From an uncultured bacterium (lineage in GTDB: Bacteria > Bacillota > Clostridia > Oscillospirales > Oscillospiraceae): a stretch of DNA of 64,000 bases. The position numbers and the translations under genes are program-made. Under the pieces are notes generated by a model that was not told where the DNA came from, did no database searches, and was given only the letters and a program-made list of their open reading frames with translations. Positions 1 through 10,278 of this stretch are shown piece after piece. Location: NCBI GenBank assembly GCA_945873205.1, contig CAMCCC010000001.1, positions 186,001-250,000 on the forward strand. Direction: 5' to 3'. Every line of letters begins with the position of its first letter. The stretch's first letter is position 1.

Positions 1-169
1 GCCTGGTATTTCCATAGTATCCCTCCCGGGAAAAGTATGCCCCCTTTCCACTTGTTCTAATATCTATGGTTTCACTCTCCATTCGGACATGAAAAATGGG
101 CATCCATTGCTGAACGCCCACAGGTAGGATATTTAATTTTGATGTTTAAAACATTTTTCCATACGCCGG

Positions 170-472
170 TCAACTTTTAGCCCCATCCCGAAGAAATACA
201 TACGTTTCATTGTTGGAGCGAGTCTGATCAAACCGGTATTTCAGCCGGTCAAATGCCTTGATTTGCTCCGGGGCTTCAATCTGGTTCTCCGCCATATAGC
301 GCACCATTTCGCCCCGGGCTATCTTGCACGCGGCAAAGGCGCAGGCTTGCCGGGTGCAGCCGGGGGTGTTGTCCTTGGGGTAAAAAAACACCACAACCTT
401 CCTGCCCAGATAATCGGACAGGCTGACGGGGTTGCCGTCCTTGTCGCTCAGGGTAAATTCAGGCGCTTTCAT
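170..472 (-). pseudogene. Chimeric ORF: N-terminus of Bcp/AhpC-TSA peroxiredoxin fused in frame to C-terminus of YaaA (UPF0246)
   Basis: MKAPEFTLSDKDGNPVSLSDYLGRKVVVFFYPKDNTPGCTRQACAF is Bcp-like; KIARGEMVRYMAENQIEAPEQIKAFDRLKYRFDQTRSNNETYVFLR matches the YaaA C-terminal motif (KxARGxMxRY..EN....PEQ..AF....Y.F). Junction near 330. AAGGAG (496-501) lies 8 nt upstream of ATA (485-487), where a Bcp ATG (MLEIGMKAPEF) would be expected. Confidence 0.75.
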
Positions 473-505
473 ACCAATTTCCAGTATAAATCGTTCTCCT
501 TATCG

Positions 506-1165
506 TTATAAAAGCTGAAAGCTGTTTTTCTCAAACAGCAGCAGGCCATCGTCACGCATTTTGCACAGTTCATTGGACATGGCGCTTCGGTCAACGGACA
601 GATAATCTGCCAGCTGCTGACGGTTAAAGGGAATGGTGAAACTTGCGCTGTTATTCCGTTGGGATTCTGCCGACAAATAAGAGATCAGTTTTTCCCGCGT
701 GGAGCGTTTCGACATATGACCCAGCTTCTGCATCAGGTTTCTGTTTCGTTCGGAAATGGCGAAAAAGAGGTTTTGAACCACCATTCCATGAAACCGGCAG
801 GCAGAAGAACAGGTGGTCAGAACTTTTGCGGCCGCAAACAGAATCACGGTGCTGTCTTCCACCGCAACCACATCGCAAAGCAGCGGACCGCTTTCTGGCG
901 CAATATACGCTTCGCCAAACATTTCCCCCACCACGATGGGACTGACAATGGAGCGGTTACCCCAGTAATCGTCCTGCTGGATATGGAGCCCACCTTCTAC
1001 CAGGACTGCGAAATATTTCAGGTGTTCCCCCTGACGAAAAACAGTTTCGCCTTTTTTGTATTCCTTCCTCCTTGCACCCAGGCAGGACAGCATAGCTTCG
1101 ATCTCCTGCTCCATAAGCCCGGCAAACAGCTTTGTTCGTTTCAAAACCGGGATAAATTGCTTCAT
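506..1165 (-). CDS. Crp/Fnr family transcriptional regulator
   Basis: N-terminal cNMP-binding fold (GETVFRQGE..VGEMFGE) and C-terminal HTH (NRQQLADYLSVDRSAMSNELCKMRDDGLL). Confidence 0.9.
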   Translation of the reverse strand: MKQFIPVLKRTKLFAGLMEQEIEAMLSCLGARRKEYKKGETVFRQGEHLKYFAVLVEGGLHIQQDDYWGNRSIVSPIVVGEMFGEAYIAPESGPLLCDVVAVEDSTVILFAAAKVLTTCSSACRFHGMVVQNLFFAISERNRNLMQKLGHMSKRSTREKLISYLSAESQRNNSASFTIPFNRQQLADYLSVDRSAMSNELCKMRDDGLLLFEKNSFQLL

Positions 1166-1180
1166 AAAAGATGCTCCTTC

Positions 1181-1194
1181 GTTGTAAATACAAC
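1181..1194. promoter_or_regulatory. Candidate Crp/Fnr-type operator GTTGTAAATACAAC
   Basis: Perfect inverted repeat GTTGTA-AA-TACAAC between the divergent regulator and ferredoxin genes; centre at 1187.5. Confidence 0.55.
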
Positions 1195-1216
1195 AGACTT
1201 GCTGGTTTTGTTATAC

Positions 1217-1222
1217 TATAAT
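1217..1222 (+). promoter_or_regulatory. -10 element TATAAT for the ferredoxin gene
   Basis: Consensus TATAAT, no recognisable -35 at 16-18 bp; AAAAAGGAG and ATG(1259) follow. Confidence 0.55.
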
Positions 1223-1258
1223 GAACGTGCAAAGTCAATAAAAAAGGAGTTAAGGAAT

Positions 1259-1957
1259 ATGATTCGTAAAATAATCAAAATCGATGAAGAGAAATGCAAT
1301 GGCTGCGGCGCTTGTGCCGCTGCCTGCCACGAAGGCGCCATTGAGATGGTTGACGGAAAAGCAGCGCTCACCCGGGAGGATTACTGTGACGGTCTGGGAG
1401 ATTGCCTGCCCGCTTGCCCAGCGGGCGCAATCAGCTTCGAGGAACGGGAAGCCCCCGCATACGACGAAGCCGCTGTGCAGTCAGCGAAGGCGGCAAAAAC
1501 CAAGACCTTACCATGCGGATGCCCCGGCACCCAGGTAAAAGCGATTCGTCCCGGCACAGAAACTGCTGCTGTCTGTGGCCCCCAGACCTCTCAGCTTTCC
1601 CAGTGGCCGGTGCAGATCAAGCTGGTTCCTGTGAATGCCCCCTGGTTTGACGGCGCAAAGCTGCTGGTGGCCGCTGACTGCACCGCTTATGCTTACGCCA
1701 ATTTCCATCAGGACTTTATCAAAAATCACATTACCCTGGTGGGTTGTCCCAAACTGGACAGCGTAGACTATGCCGAAAAGCTCACTGAAATTCTCAAAAA
1801 AAATGATATCCGCAGCCTTACCGTTGTACGGATGGAAGTACCCTGCTGCGGCGGTATCGAAAACGCGGTCAAAAGTGCGCTGCAAAGCAGCGGCAAGTTC
1901 CTGCCCTGGAACGTAGTCACCATCTCCACGGACGGCCGCATCCTGGACAGAGTATAA
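1259..1957 (+). CDS. 4Fe-4S ferredoxin-type iron-sulfur protein
   Basis: MIRKIIKIDEEKCNGCGACAAACHEGAIEMVDGKAALTREDYCDGLGDCLPACPAGAI: two Cys clusters, plus further Cys in the C-terminal part; AAAAAGGAG upstream. Confidence 0.9.
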   Translation: MIRKIIKIDEEKCNGCGACAAACHEGAIEMVDGKAALTREDYCDGLGDCLPACPAGAISFEEREAPAYDEAAVQSAKAAKTKTLPCGCPGTQVKAIRPGTETAAVCGPQTSQLSQWPVQIKLVPVNAPWFDGAKLLVAADCTAYAYANFHQDFIKNHITLVGCPKLDSVDYAEKLTEILKKNDIRSLTVVRMEVPCCGGIENAVKSALQSSGKFLPWNVVTISTDGRILDRV

Positions 1958-2085
1958 ACTATTGCGTGTGAAATAGCTTGTCCTATCGGTAATTTTGGCC
2001 ACGTTATTCTTACAAAGGCGCAGCATGAAAAAGCCAGTGCAACACAAAACCCCGTGTTTTCAATGGTTTCCGGTCCGCGTTGTTC

Positions 2086-2508
2086 TTACAGTATCGTGGC
2101 ATCGGCGGCCAGGTCCTCGTTCAGATCTGCGATCACATCGCCTTTGACGGCCATGGAGGCAGCGCTCCATGGGAAGCCGGAGGCGGCGGTGGGATATACG
2201 CCGGCAGTGCGGTCAACGAAGTAGGTTTCAAAGCCGGCTTTTTTGATCTCCTCCGGGGTCATGTTTCTGGTAAGCTGGTGAACGAGCGTTCCTATCATCT
2301 CTAAGTGGCCAAGTTCCTCCGTGCCTATGTCCGTCAGCAGGGCCTTCAGCTCCGGGTAGGGCATGGAGTAGCGTTGGCTCAGGTAGCGAAGGGAGGCACC
2401 CAGCTCACCGTCGGGACCGCCATACTGTGATATGATGAATTTGGCCAGGGCCGGGTTGGGGTTCTTTATCTTCACGGGGTATTGCAGCTTCTTCTCATAT
2501 ACAAACAT
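2086..2508 (-). pseudogene. cotJC: CotJC spore coat / manganese catalase family protein, C-terminally truncated
   Basis: MFVYEKKLQYPVKI..LAKFIISQYGGPDGELGASLRYLSQRY..LLTDIGTEELGHLEMI is CotJC; ORF stops at GDVIADLNEDLAADATIL*, about 50 aa before the expected end. Confidence 0.7.
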
Positions 2509-2511
2509 GTC

Positions 2512-2955
2512 TCAAACCTCCATCTTGGGCTGATATTCCCAGGGCCAGGGATCGTCGGGCCAGCTATAGCGCTTCGCACCCAGCAGATCGTCCTGGGATA
2601 TGGGGCCAAACTGCTTGGTATAGCGGCTGCGTACTTCTTTTTTCAGAGCCAGGAAGGTTTGATACATGGCAAAGGCTTCGCTGTCATCGTTGTGTGTGTC
2701 CAGGTACAGCTCCAGCTCGTCGGCCACAAAGTCGATGGCCATCATTTCCGTCAGGGGGCACATTTTCAGCTCGCTGTTGACCATGTTCATCAGGGGCAGG
2801 TCAAGGCCGGGGAACAAGGTGCCGCGGCTCAGGGCCTCCATGCTTTCGTAACTGGGCGATACCGATTCCTGCAGGGGAACATAGGCCATAGCCAGCGGTG
2901 CGTTCTTGGGCAGGGAACCGAATCGATAGCCGTTATCGGCGTTTGCTCTGTTCAA
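2512..2955 (-). CDS. CotJA-CotJB fused spore coat-associated protein (TTG start proposed)
   Basis: LAMAYVPLQ..ALSRGTLFPGLDLPL (CotJA) continues in frame into MMAIDFVADELELYLDTH...DDPWPWE (CotJB). GGAGG lies 8 nt upstream of TTG at 2955; the ATG at 2961 is too close to the SD. Confidence 0.75.
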   Translation of the reverse strand: MNRANADNGYRFGSLPKNAPLAMAYVPLQESVSPSYESMEALSRGTLFPGLDLPLMNMVNSELKMCPLTEMMAIDFVADELELYLDTHNDDSEAFAMYQTFLALKKEVRSRYTKQFGPISQDDLLGAKRYSWPDDPWPWEYQPKMEV

Positions 2956-3015
2956 TTTCATTCCTCCAAATATTTTTAGGAGGGGGACCTCAAGGCATCC
3001 TATGCCGAAAGAGCC

Positions 3016-5038
<2,023 letters not shown>

Positions 5039-5048
5039 CTATTCTTTT

Positions 5049-5729
5049 CTACTGAACATTAAGATAGGTATCCGGCACCTGGCCCACCACGATGGTATCG
5101 GCAATGAGGATCTCCGTCACCACCTGGGCATTTTCCGTGCCCCAGGGAACAAGAATATCGATATCCACGATGACCTCCAGATTGATCTGGTGCTTGGTCT
5201 GGTTGATGCCGGCGGTGACGATGCTGTTATTAAACTCCACCCGGGAGGAGGTGAGCACGACGATCTGCACCGGGATGTTGGGGCCGCGGCCCATCAGCAG
5301 ACTGATGCCGGTCAGATTCCCCAAAGGGATGCCGATCTCGATGGTGCGGTTCTCCGTGGCACCCACCACCTGGTGCAGGATTTTGGCGGAAAGGGCGTTG
5401 ATCCTTGCCATGTTGCTGCTGATGGCGGTAACCTCGCCGGTGGCGGATTTTTCAAAGCTTACAAAATAGTCCCCACTGTAATCCTGCTCCGCCATAATGT
5501 CCGCTATGGCGTTGTTGATCTGCACGGTGACAATGTCGCTGGCGTCGGAGACGGCGATCTGAGAGGACAGGTCCTTCAAAAAGACGGCCACAGCAGCCAG
5601 GAACACGCAGAGTATGGCAAGGATGAACAGCAGCGCCAGGGGAAGGCCACGGCGCAGCCTCGGCGCCGTGGCTGCGCCGGAGGAATAAATATAGGCGGAT
5701 CTTCTGCGTAAGGGTCTGCGGTAGCGCAT
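5049..5729 (-). CDS. yunB: Sporulation protein YunB
   Basis: N-terminal TM followed by IAVSDA..IVTVQINNAIADIM...GNLTGISLLMGRGPNIPV, typical of YunB. Confidence 0.85.
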   Translation of the reverse strand: MRYRRPLRRRSAYIYSSGAATAPRLRRGLPLALLFILAILCVFLAAVAVFLKDLSSQIAVSDASDIVTVQINNAIADIMAEQDYSGDYFVSFEKSATGEVTAISSNMARINALSAKILHQVVGATENRTIEIGIPLGNLTGISLLMGRGPNIPVQIVVLTSSRVEFNNSIVTAGINQTKHQINLEVIVDIDILVPWGTENAQVVTEILIADTIVVGQVPDTYLNVQ

Positions 5730-5756
5730 GGAGACACCTCCCCATGCATTATATGC

Positions 5757-7013
5757 TTATTTCCCTTCCAACATGGCACTAACGGCCATCATGATCCCCA
5801 GCTTGCCGGATTCATAGGTGAGGCCGCCCTGCATATAGGCGATGTAGGGTTCCCGGATGGGGCCGTCGGCCGAAAGCTCAATGGAGGAGCCCTGGATAAA
5901 GCTGCCGGCAGCCATGATGACCGGGCAGTTATAGCCAGGCATGGGCCAGGGCTCCGGCGTCACATAGGAGTCCACTGGCGCGCCGGCCTGGATGCCAAGA
6001 CAGAAGCGCTTCATATTCTCCGGCGAGCCCAATTTCACCATCTGAATGATATCGGAACGAGGTTCCTCCACACCGGGGGAGCTTTCAAAGCCCAGTTCAT
6101 CCATCATGGCGGCGCAGAAAATGGCGGTCTTTAACGCCTGGGCCACGATGTGGGGGGCCATGAACAGGCCCTGGAACAGCAGGCGGTTGTTGCCCAGGGT
6201 AGAGCCGCACTCGCCGCCGATGCCGGGGGTGGTAAGGCGCATGGCGGCCCGCTCCACCACTTCAGCGCTGCCGGCGATATAGCCGCCGGTAGGGGCCAGG
6301 CCGCCGCCGGGGTTCTTGATGAGGGAGCCGGCAATAATATCCGCCCCCACATGGGTGGGCTCGATCAAGTCGGTAAACTCACCATAGCAGTTATCCACCA
6401 TCACCTTGACGGCGGGGTTCGCGGCCTTGACCGTCTGACAAATCTTGCCGATCTCCTCCACGGTCAGCGCCTTTCTGTCCGCATAGCCTCGGGAGCGCTG
6501 CACCATGACGGCGCTGACCCCGGGCTGAGCAACGGCCTTGGCGATGGCCGCATAATCCGGCTCCCCTGCTTCCGTCAAGTCCACCTGACCGTAATGGATG
6601 CCGTAGAATTTGAGGGAACCGTAGGCGTCCCCCTCGATACCGATGGCGGTGCGCAGAGTGTCATAGGGCATGCCGGTGACGGCCAGAATGGTTTCCCCGG
6701 GCTTTGCCAGGGCGAACATGGCGGTGGTGAGGGCGTGGGTGCCGTTCACAAAGCCAATGCGAACAAGGGCGGCCTCCGCCCCGAAAATCTGGGCATAGAT
6801 CTTATCCAGGGTCTCCCGGCCCAGGTCGTCATAACCGTAGCCGGTGGTGCCGGCAAAGCAGGCCTCGGACACCTTGTTATCCTGAAAGGCCTCCATGACC
6901 CGGCGGGTGTTCGCCTCGGCCAGGGCGTCGATCTGGGCAAAGCGGGAGCTGATGCGCGCCTGTGCCCGCTGGGCCATCTCATATACTTCGGGACGGATAT
7001 CGGATATCTTCAT
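5757..7013 (-). CDS. Methionine gamma-lyase family / aluminum resistance protein (PLP-dependent)
   Basis: FAGTTGYGYDDLGRETLDKIYAQIFGAEAALVR...VMVDNCYGEFTD..PTHVGADIIAGSLIKNPGGGLAPTGGYIAG. Confidence 0.9.
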   Translation of the reverse strand: MKISDIRPEVYEMAQRAQARISSRFAQIDALAEANTRRVMEAFQDNKVSEACFAGTTGYGYDDLGRETLDKIYAQIFGAEAALVRIGFVNGTHALTTAMFALAKPGETILAVTGMPYDTLRTAIGIEGDAYGSLKFYGIHYGQVDLTEAGEPDYAAIAKAVAQPGVSAVMVQRSRGYADRKALTVEEIGKICQTVKAANPAVKVMVDNCYGEFTDLIEPTHVGADIIAGSLIKNPGGGLAPTGGYIAGSAEVVERAAMRLTTPGIGGECGSTLGNNRLLFQGLFMAPHIVAQALKTAIFCAAMMDELGFESSPGVEEPRSDIIQMVKLGSPENMKRFCLGIQAGAPVDSYVTPEPWPMPGYNCPVIMAAGSFIQGSSIELSADGPIREPYIAYMQGGLTYESGKLGIMMAVSAMLEGK

Positions 7014-7014
7014 G

Positions 7015-8397
7015 TTATTCTAACTCCATTACAATTTTCTTAAAAATTTTGCCCCGCTCCATAAAGTTTTTGAACTTGTCAAAAGCGGCGCAGGCCGGGG
7101 ACAGAAGCACAATATCCCCCTCAACCGCAGAGGCGGCAGCGGCAAGCACGGTTTCTTTAAAGTCGTCAATAACCGTGACCTCCAACTGAGACTGGGGGTA
7201 GTATTCTGAGGTAAGGATGGCCTCTTTGATTCGCTGGGCAGTATCGCCGGTGAGGAACACCCGCTTGGAAAGCAGGCACAGCTCATCCCCAAGGCCGTCA
7301 AAGGGCAGATGCTTATCATAGCCGCCGGCAATAACAATGGGCTTGGTTTTAAGCGCATGGAGTCCGGCGGAGGTGCGGGTGGGGCTGGTGCCGATGGAGT
7401 CGTTGATATAGGTAACGCCGTGAAGAACACGCACCTGCTCCAGCCGATGCTCCACCCCGGCAAAGGTCCTGGCCACCTGGGCGCAGATCTGGTCACTGAC
7501 CCAGCCCTCGGTGGCGGCGAAAGCGGCCAGATAGTTCAGAAGATTGTGCTCGCCGGGCAGTTTGATGTCTTTGGCTTCCATTACCGGACGGCGCTGACCC
7601 GCAACCACACGATAGATGATGCCGTCCTCGCATATGGCGCCGTTTTGCACATTGCCTTTATCGCTGAAGTAGCTGATAGGGGCTTTGGCGAAGGAGGCGT
7701 AATATTCACTGTGGCTGTCGTCCCGGTTCAGAACCAGCCGGTGAGCTTCTGTCTGTTGCTCAAACACGGCACGCTTTGCGTCTATGTAATCCTGGAAATC
7801 CTTATGCTTATCCAGATGATTGGGCGAGAGGTTGGTGATCACCGCCACATCGGGGCAGCAATGCATGCTGTGAAGCTGGAAAGAGCTCAGCTCCAGCACG
7901 GTTACATCCTTCTCCCGGATCTCCCCCGTCTCGCACAGCAGCGGGTGGCCGATGTTGCCGCCCAGATGCACGTTATAACCGGCGGCCTTCAACAGCTCGG
8001 AGATGATGGTGGTAGTGGTGGTCTTGCCGTCGCTGCCGGTGACGGCGATGATGGGGCAGGGACAGAGGGACATGAACACCTCCATCTCACTGGTCACAAG
8101 GCTGCCCCGGGCTTTGGCCGCTTCCAGATGCGGGTCAAAGGGCATCAGCCCCGGCGTGCGGAAAATGATGTCCTGGTCCAGGCCTTCCAGATAGTCCACT
8201 CCCAGCTTCAGCTCCGCCCCCATGGCTTCCAGCTTCCGGCCTTCCTCGCCCATTTCCTCCATGCTGCGCTTATCGCAGGCTGTCACATGGCAGCCCTTAT
8301 TCAAAAGCAGCTCGATCAGCGGCTCATTGCTGACGCCGATGCCGATGACCGCAATGCGTTTCTCCTTGATACTTTCAATATACTCGTTCAGAGTCAT
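7015..8397 (-). CDS. murD: UDP-N-acetylmuramoylalanine--D-glutamate ligase
   Basis: VTGSDGKTTTTTIISELL, NLSPNHLDKHKDFQDYIDAK, FAGVEHRLEQV: Mur ligase motifs. Confidence 0.97.
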   Translation of the reverse strand: MTLNEYIESIKEKRIAVIGIGVSNEPLIELLLNKGCHVTACDKRSMEEMGEEGRKLEAMGAELKLGVDYLEGLDQDIIFRTPGLMPFDPHLEAAKARGSLVTSEMEVFMSLCPCPIIAVTGSDGKTTTTTIISELLKAAGYNVHLGGNIGHPLLCETGEIREKDVTVLELSSFQLHSMHCCPDVAVITNLSPNHLDKHKDFQDYIDAKRAVFEQQTEAHRLVLNRDDSHSEYYASFAKAPISYFSDKGNVQNGAICEDGIIYRVVAGQRRPVMEAKDIKLPGEHNLLNYLAAFAATEGWVSDQICAQVARTFAGVEHRLEQVRVLHGVTYINDSIGTSPTRTSAGLHALKTKPIVIAGGYDKHLPFDGLGDELCLLSKRVFLTGDTAQRIKEAILTSEYYPQSQLEVTVIDDFKETVLAAAASAVEGDIVLLSPACAAFDKFKNFMERGKIFKKIVMELE

Positions 8398-8480
8398 AGG
8401 ATCGCCTCACAAACCCTTCATTGTTCAAATTCAATCTTATGTATTATATAGCTTTTTTCATTTCTTTACAAGAAAATTTG

Positions 8481-8509
8481 TTGACTTGCGCAATAAAACT
8501 GGTTACAAT
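8481..8509 (+). promoter_or_regulatory. Sigma-A promoter of rnpB
   Basis: TTGACT (8481-8486), 17-nt spacer, TACAAT (8504-8509). Confidence 0.85.
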
Positions 8510-8515
8510 AGGCCG

Positions 8516-8863
8516 GTGAGCGGGCCGAACGACCGCGGGCACAAGGCGAAAGCCTGTGCGTGAGGAAAGTCCGGGCTCCACAGGGCAAGGATAACGGGTA
8601 ACGCCCGCCAGGGGTGACCCTCGGACAAGTGCAACAGAGATATACCGCCGGCGGCTTTGTCTGCCGGTAAGGGTGGAAAAGTGAGGTAAGAGCTCACTCG
8701 TCGCGTGGAGACACGTGGACGCTGTAAACTCTATCCGGAGCAACACCGTGGGAGGACACATGGCCGGCCCGGCCGTCCTCAGGAGGTGGCTTGAACCTGC
8801 CGGTAACGGCAGGTCTAGATAGATGGTCGTTTTCAACAGAACCCGGCTTACAGGCCCACTCAC
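8516..8863 (+). ncRNA. rnpB: RNase P RNA, bacterial class A
   Basis: Conserved GAGGAAAGTCCGGGCTCCACAGGGCA and late-region TAGATAGATGG..AACAGAACCCGGCTTACAG; ends GTGAGCGGGCC / GGCCCACTCAC pair as P1. Confidence 0.95.
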
Positions 8864-8865
8864 AC

Positions 8866-8900
8866 AAAACAGCCAACGGATCGGATCCGTTGGCTGTTTT
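8866..8900 (+). terminator. Rho-independent terminator of rnpB
   Basis: AAAACAGCCAACGGATC-G-GATCCGTTGGCTGTTTT. Confidence 0.85.
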
Positions 8901-8911
8901 GCGTTGTTGTT

Positions 8912-10255
8912 TTACTTCTTCATAGCCGCGATCTGGTTTTTCCGCTCGCCCCGCAGCACCAGCTCCGGGATGATATTGTTTTCGGATTCATACACCCGGT
9001 TGGAGATGTATTTGAAGCCGTCCTCCGTTTCCATGACGGTGAGCTCATGGGTAAAGGCGCAGTCAGTACCGTAGGCCGGGAAAACGGCGTCCACCTTCAT
9101 GGTCAGGCTGCCGTCAGAATTGTACCAGTAGTCGGTCACTTCCGGCTTTGGAATTTTGGGGGTGCGGTTGTTGTAGTATTCATGCCGGGTACCCAGGACC
9201 AGATAGCCGCCGTATTTGCTGCTGGTGTCAGACAGCCAGCGGATGGTGTCATCACTCAGGTCCAGATAGTGGCTGATGACCCGCTCATACTGCTCATAGG
9301 GAACCAGGTGGAGATTGGTGCCGGGGATGCTGTCAAAGCCGGTGATCATTTTCATATTGTCATTGGACAGGGGCTCGGTCCCGTAATAATGGCTGTACAG
9401 AACCAGAAACAGGCTGTTCAGGTCCAACTGGCTATAATCCGAAGCGCTCCAGGTGCAGGTAAAGAGATTGTTTTCCGCGTAGGCCATATCCCCCAGGTAT
9501 TTCTCCCCCAGCTGCCGCTTGGTATCGTCATAGGGGACAAGGCGCACAAAGGTGTAGGCATTGCCGTTTACCGCCCAGGATGAGCCGCCGCCCTCGCTGT
9601 CCCGGGTGCAAATGAGCCAGCCCTTGGAAGTGAGCTGCAGCTTTGAGAGAGCGAACTGGCCGGTGGAATAGACCTCGGGCTTGCTGCCATCCCACTCCAA
9701 GGACACCGTGACCACAGAGGCGACACCGTCTTTGTAAGACAGGTTATTGGCATGAAGGCTGCCGTCGCTGTGAACCACATAATAGCAGGCCTCCGCATCA
9801 GCGCCGGCATTGACTGTGTTGCCGAAATCGATCAGCGCCTGGGCGTTCTGCATATTCAGGTCACAGAAATAATCGATGGCGGAGTAGCCGTTGGCCCCCA
9901 GGGCACCGACGATCTGGGCCACGGTACTCTGGGACAGCACCACATTGGAGGCATTTCCTTTATCGGCCTCAAGATAGATGTCCTTGTAGCAGTTCATGGC
10001 CTGCTGGGCTGCCGACTTATACTGCTTCAGCTGTGCGTCAGAGACCGGGGTCAGCGGTATGGCCGTGGTCTCCGGCTGGGCAGCGTCAGCCTGGTCGGCG
10101 GCAGGCTGCGCCGTCTCAACGGCCTGAACGGCAATGGTCTCCTGGGGCGCCGCTGTCTGTTGGGGCTCCTTCTTGCTGTCCAGACTGATAAGCCAGGACA
10201 GCAGTCCGGCAATCAGCAGCACGCATATTAAAAATACAATAAACTTTTTGCTCAT
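8912..10255 (-). CDS. Hypothetical secreted/membrane-anchored protein
   Basis: N-terminal signal anchor MSKKFIVFLICVLLIAGLLSWLISL then low-complexity A/Q/T linker; no family recognised. Confidence 0.75.
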   Translation of the reverse strand: MSKKFIVFLICVLLIAGLLSWLISLDSKKEPQQTAAPQETIAVQAVETAQPAADQADAAQPETTAIPLTPVSDAQLKQYKSAAQQAMNCYKDIYLEADKGNASNVVLSQSTVAQIVGALGANGYSAIDYFCDLNMQNAQALIDFGNTVNAGADAEACYYVVHSDGSLHANNLSYKDGVASVVTVSLEWDGSKPEVYSTGQFALSKLQLTSKGWLICTRDSEGGGSSWAVNGNAYTFVRLVPYDDTKRQLGEKYLGDMAYAENNLFTCTWSASDYSQLDLNSLFLVLYSHYYGTEPLSNDNMKMITGFDSIPGTNLHLVPYEQYERVISHYLDLSDDTIRWLSDTSSKYGGYLVLGTRHEYYNNRTPKIPKPEVTDYWYNSDGSLTMKVDAVFPAYGTDCAFTHELTVMETEDGFKYISNRVYESENNIIPELVLRGERKNQIAAMKK

Positions 10256-10278
10256 AATACCCTCCGTGGGGAATGCTT

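Noticed and set aside
659-1258. N-terminal extension of the ferredoxin ORF (starts at 659)
   Set aside because: Upstream part is antisense to the Crp/Fnr gene; ATG at 1259 has an RBS.
8444-8876. ORFs on the minus strand (139 aa, 64 aa, 60 aa) over this region
   Set aside because: They lie antisense to the RNase P RNA, which is clearly recognisable; no protein-family signal.
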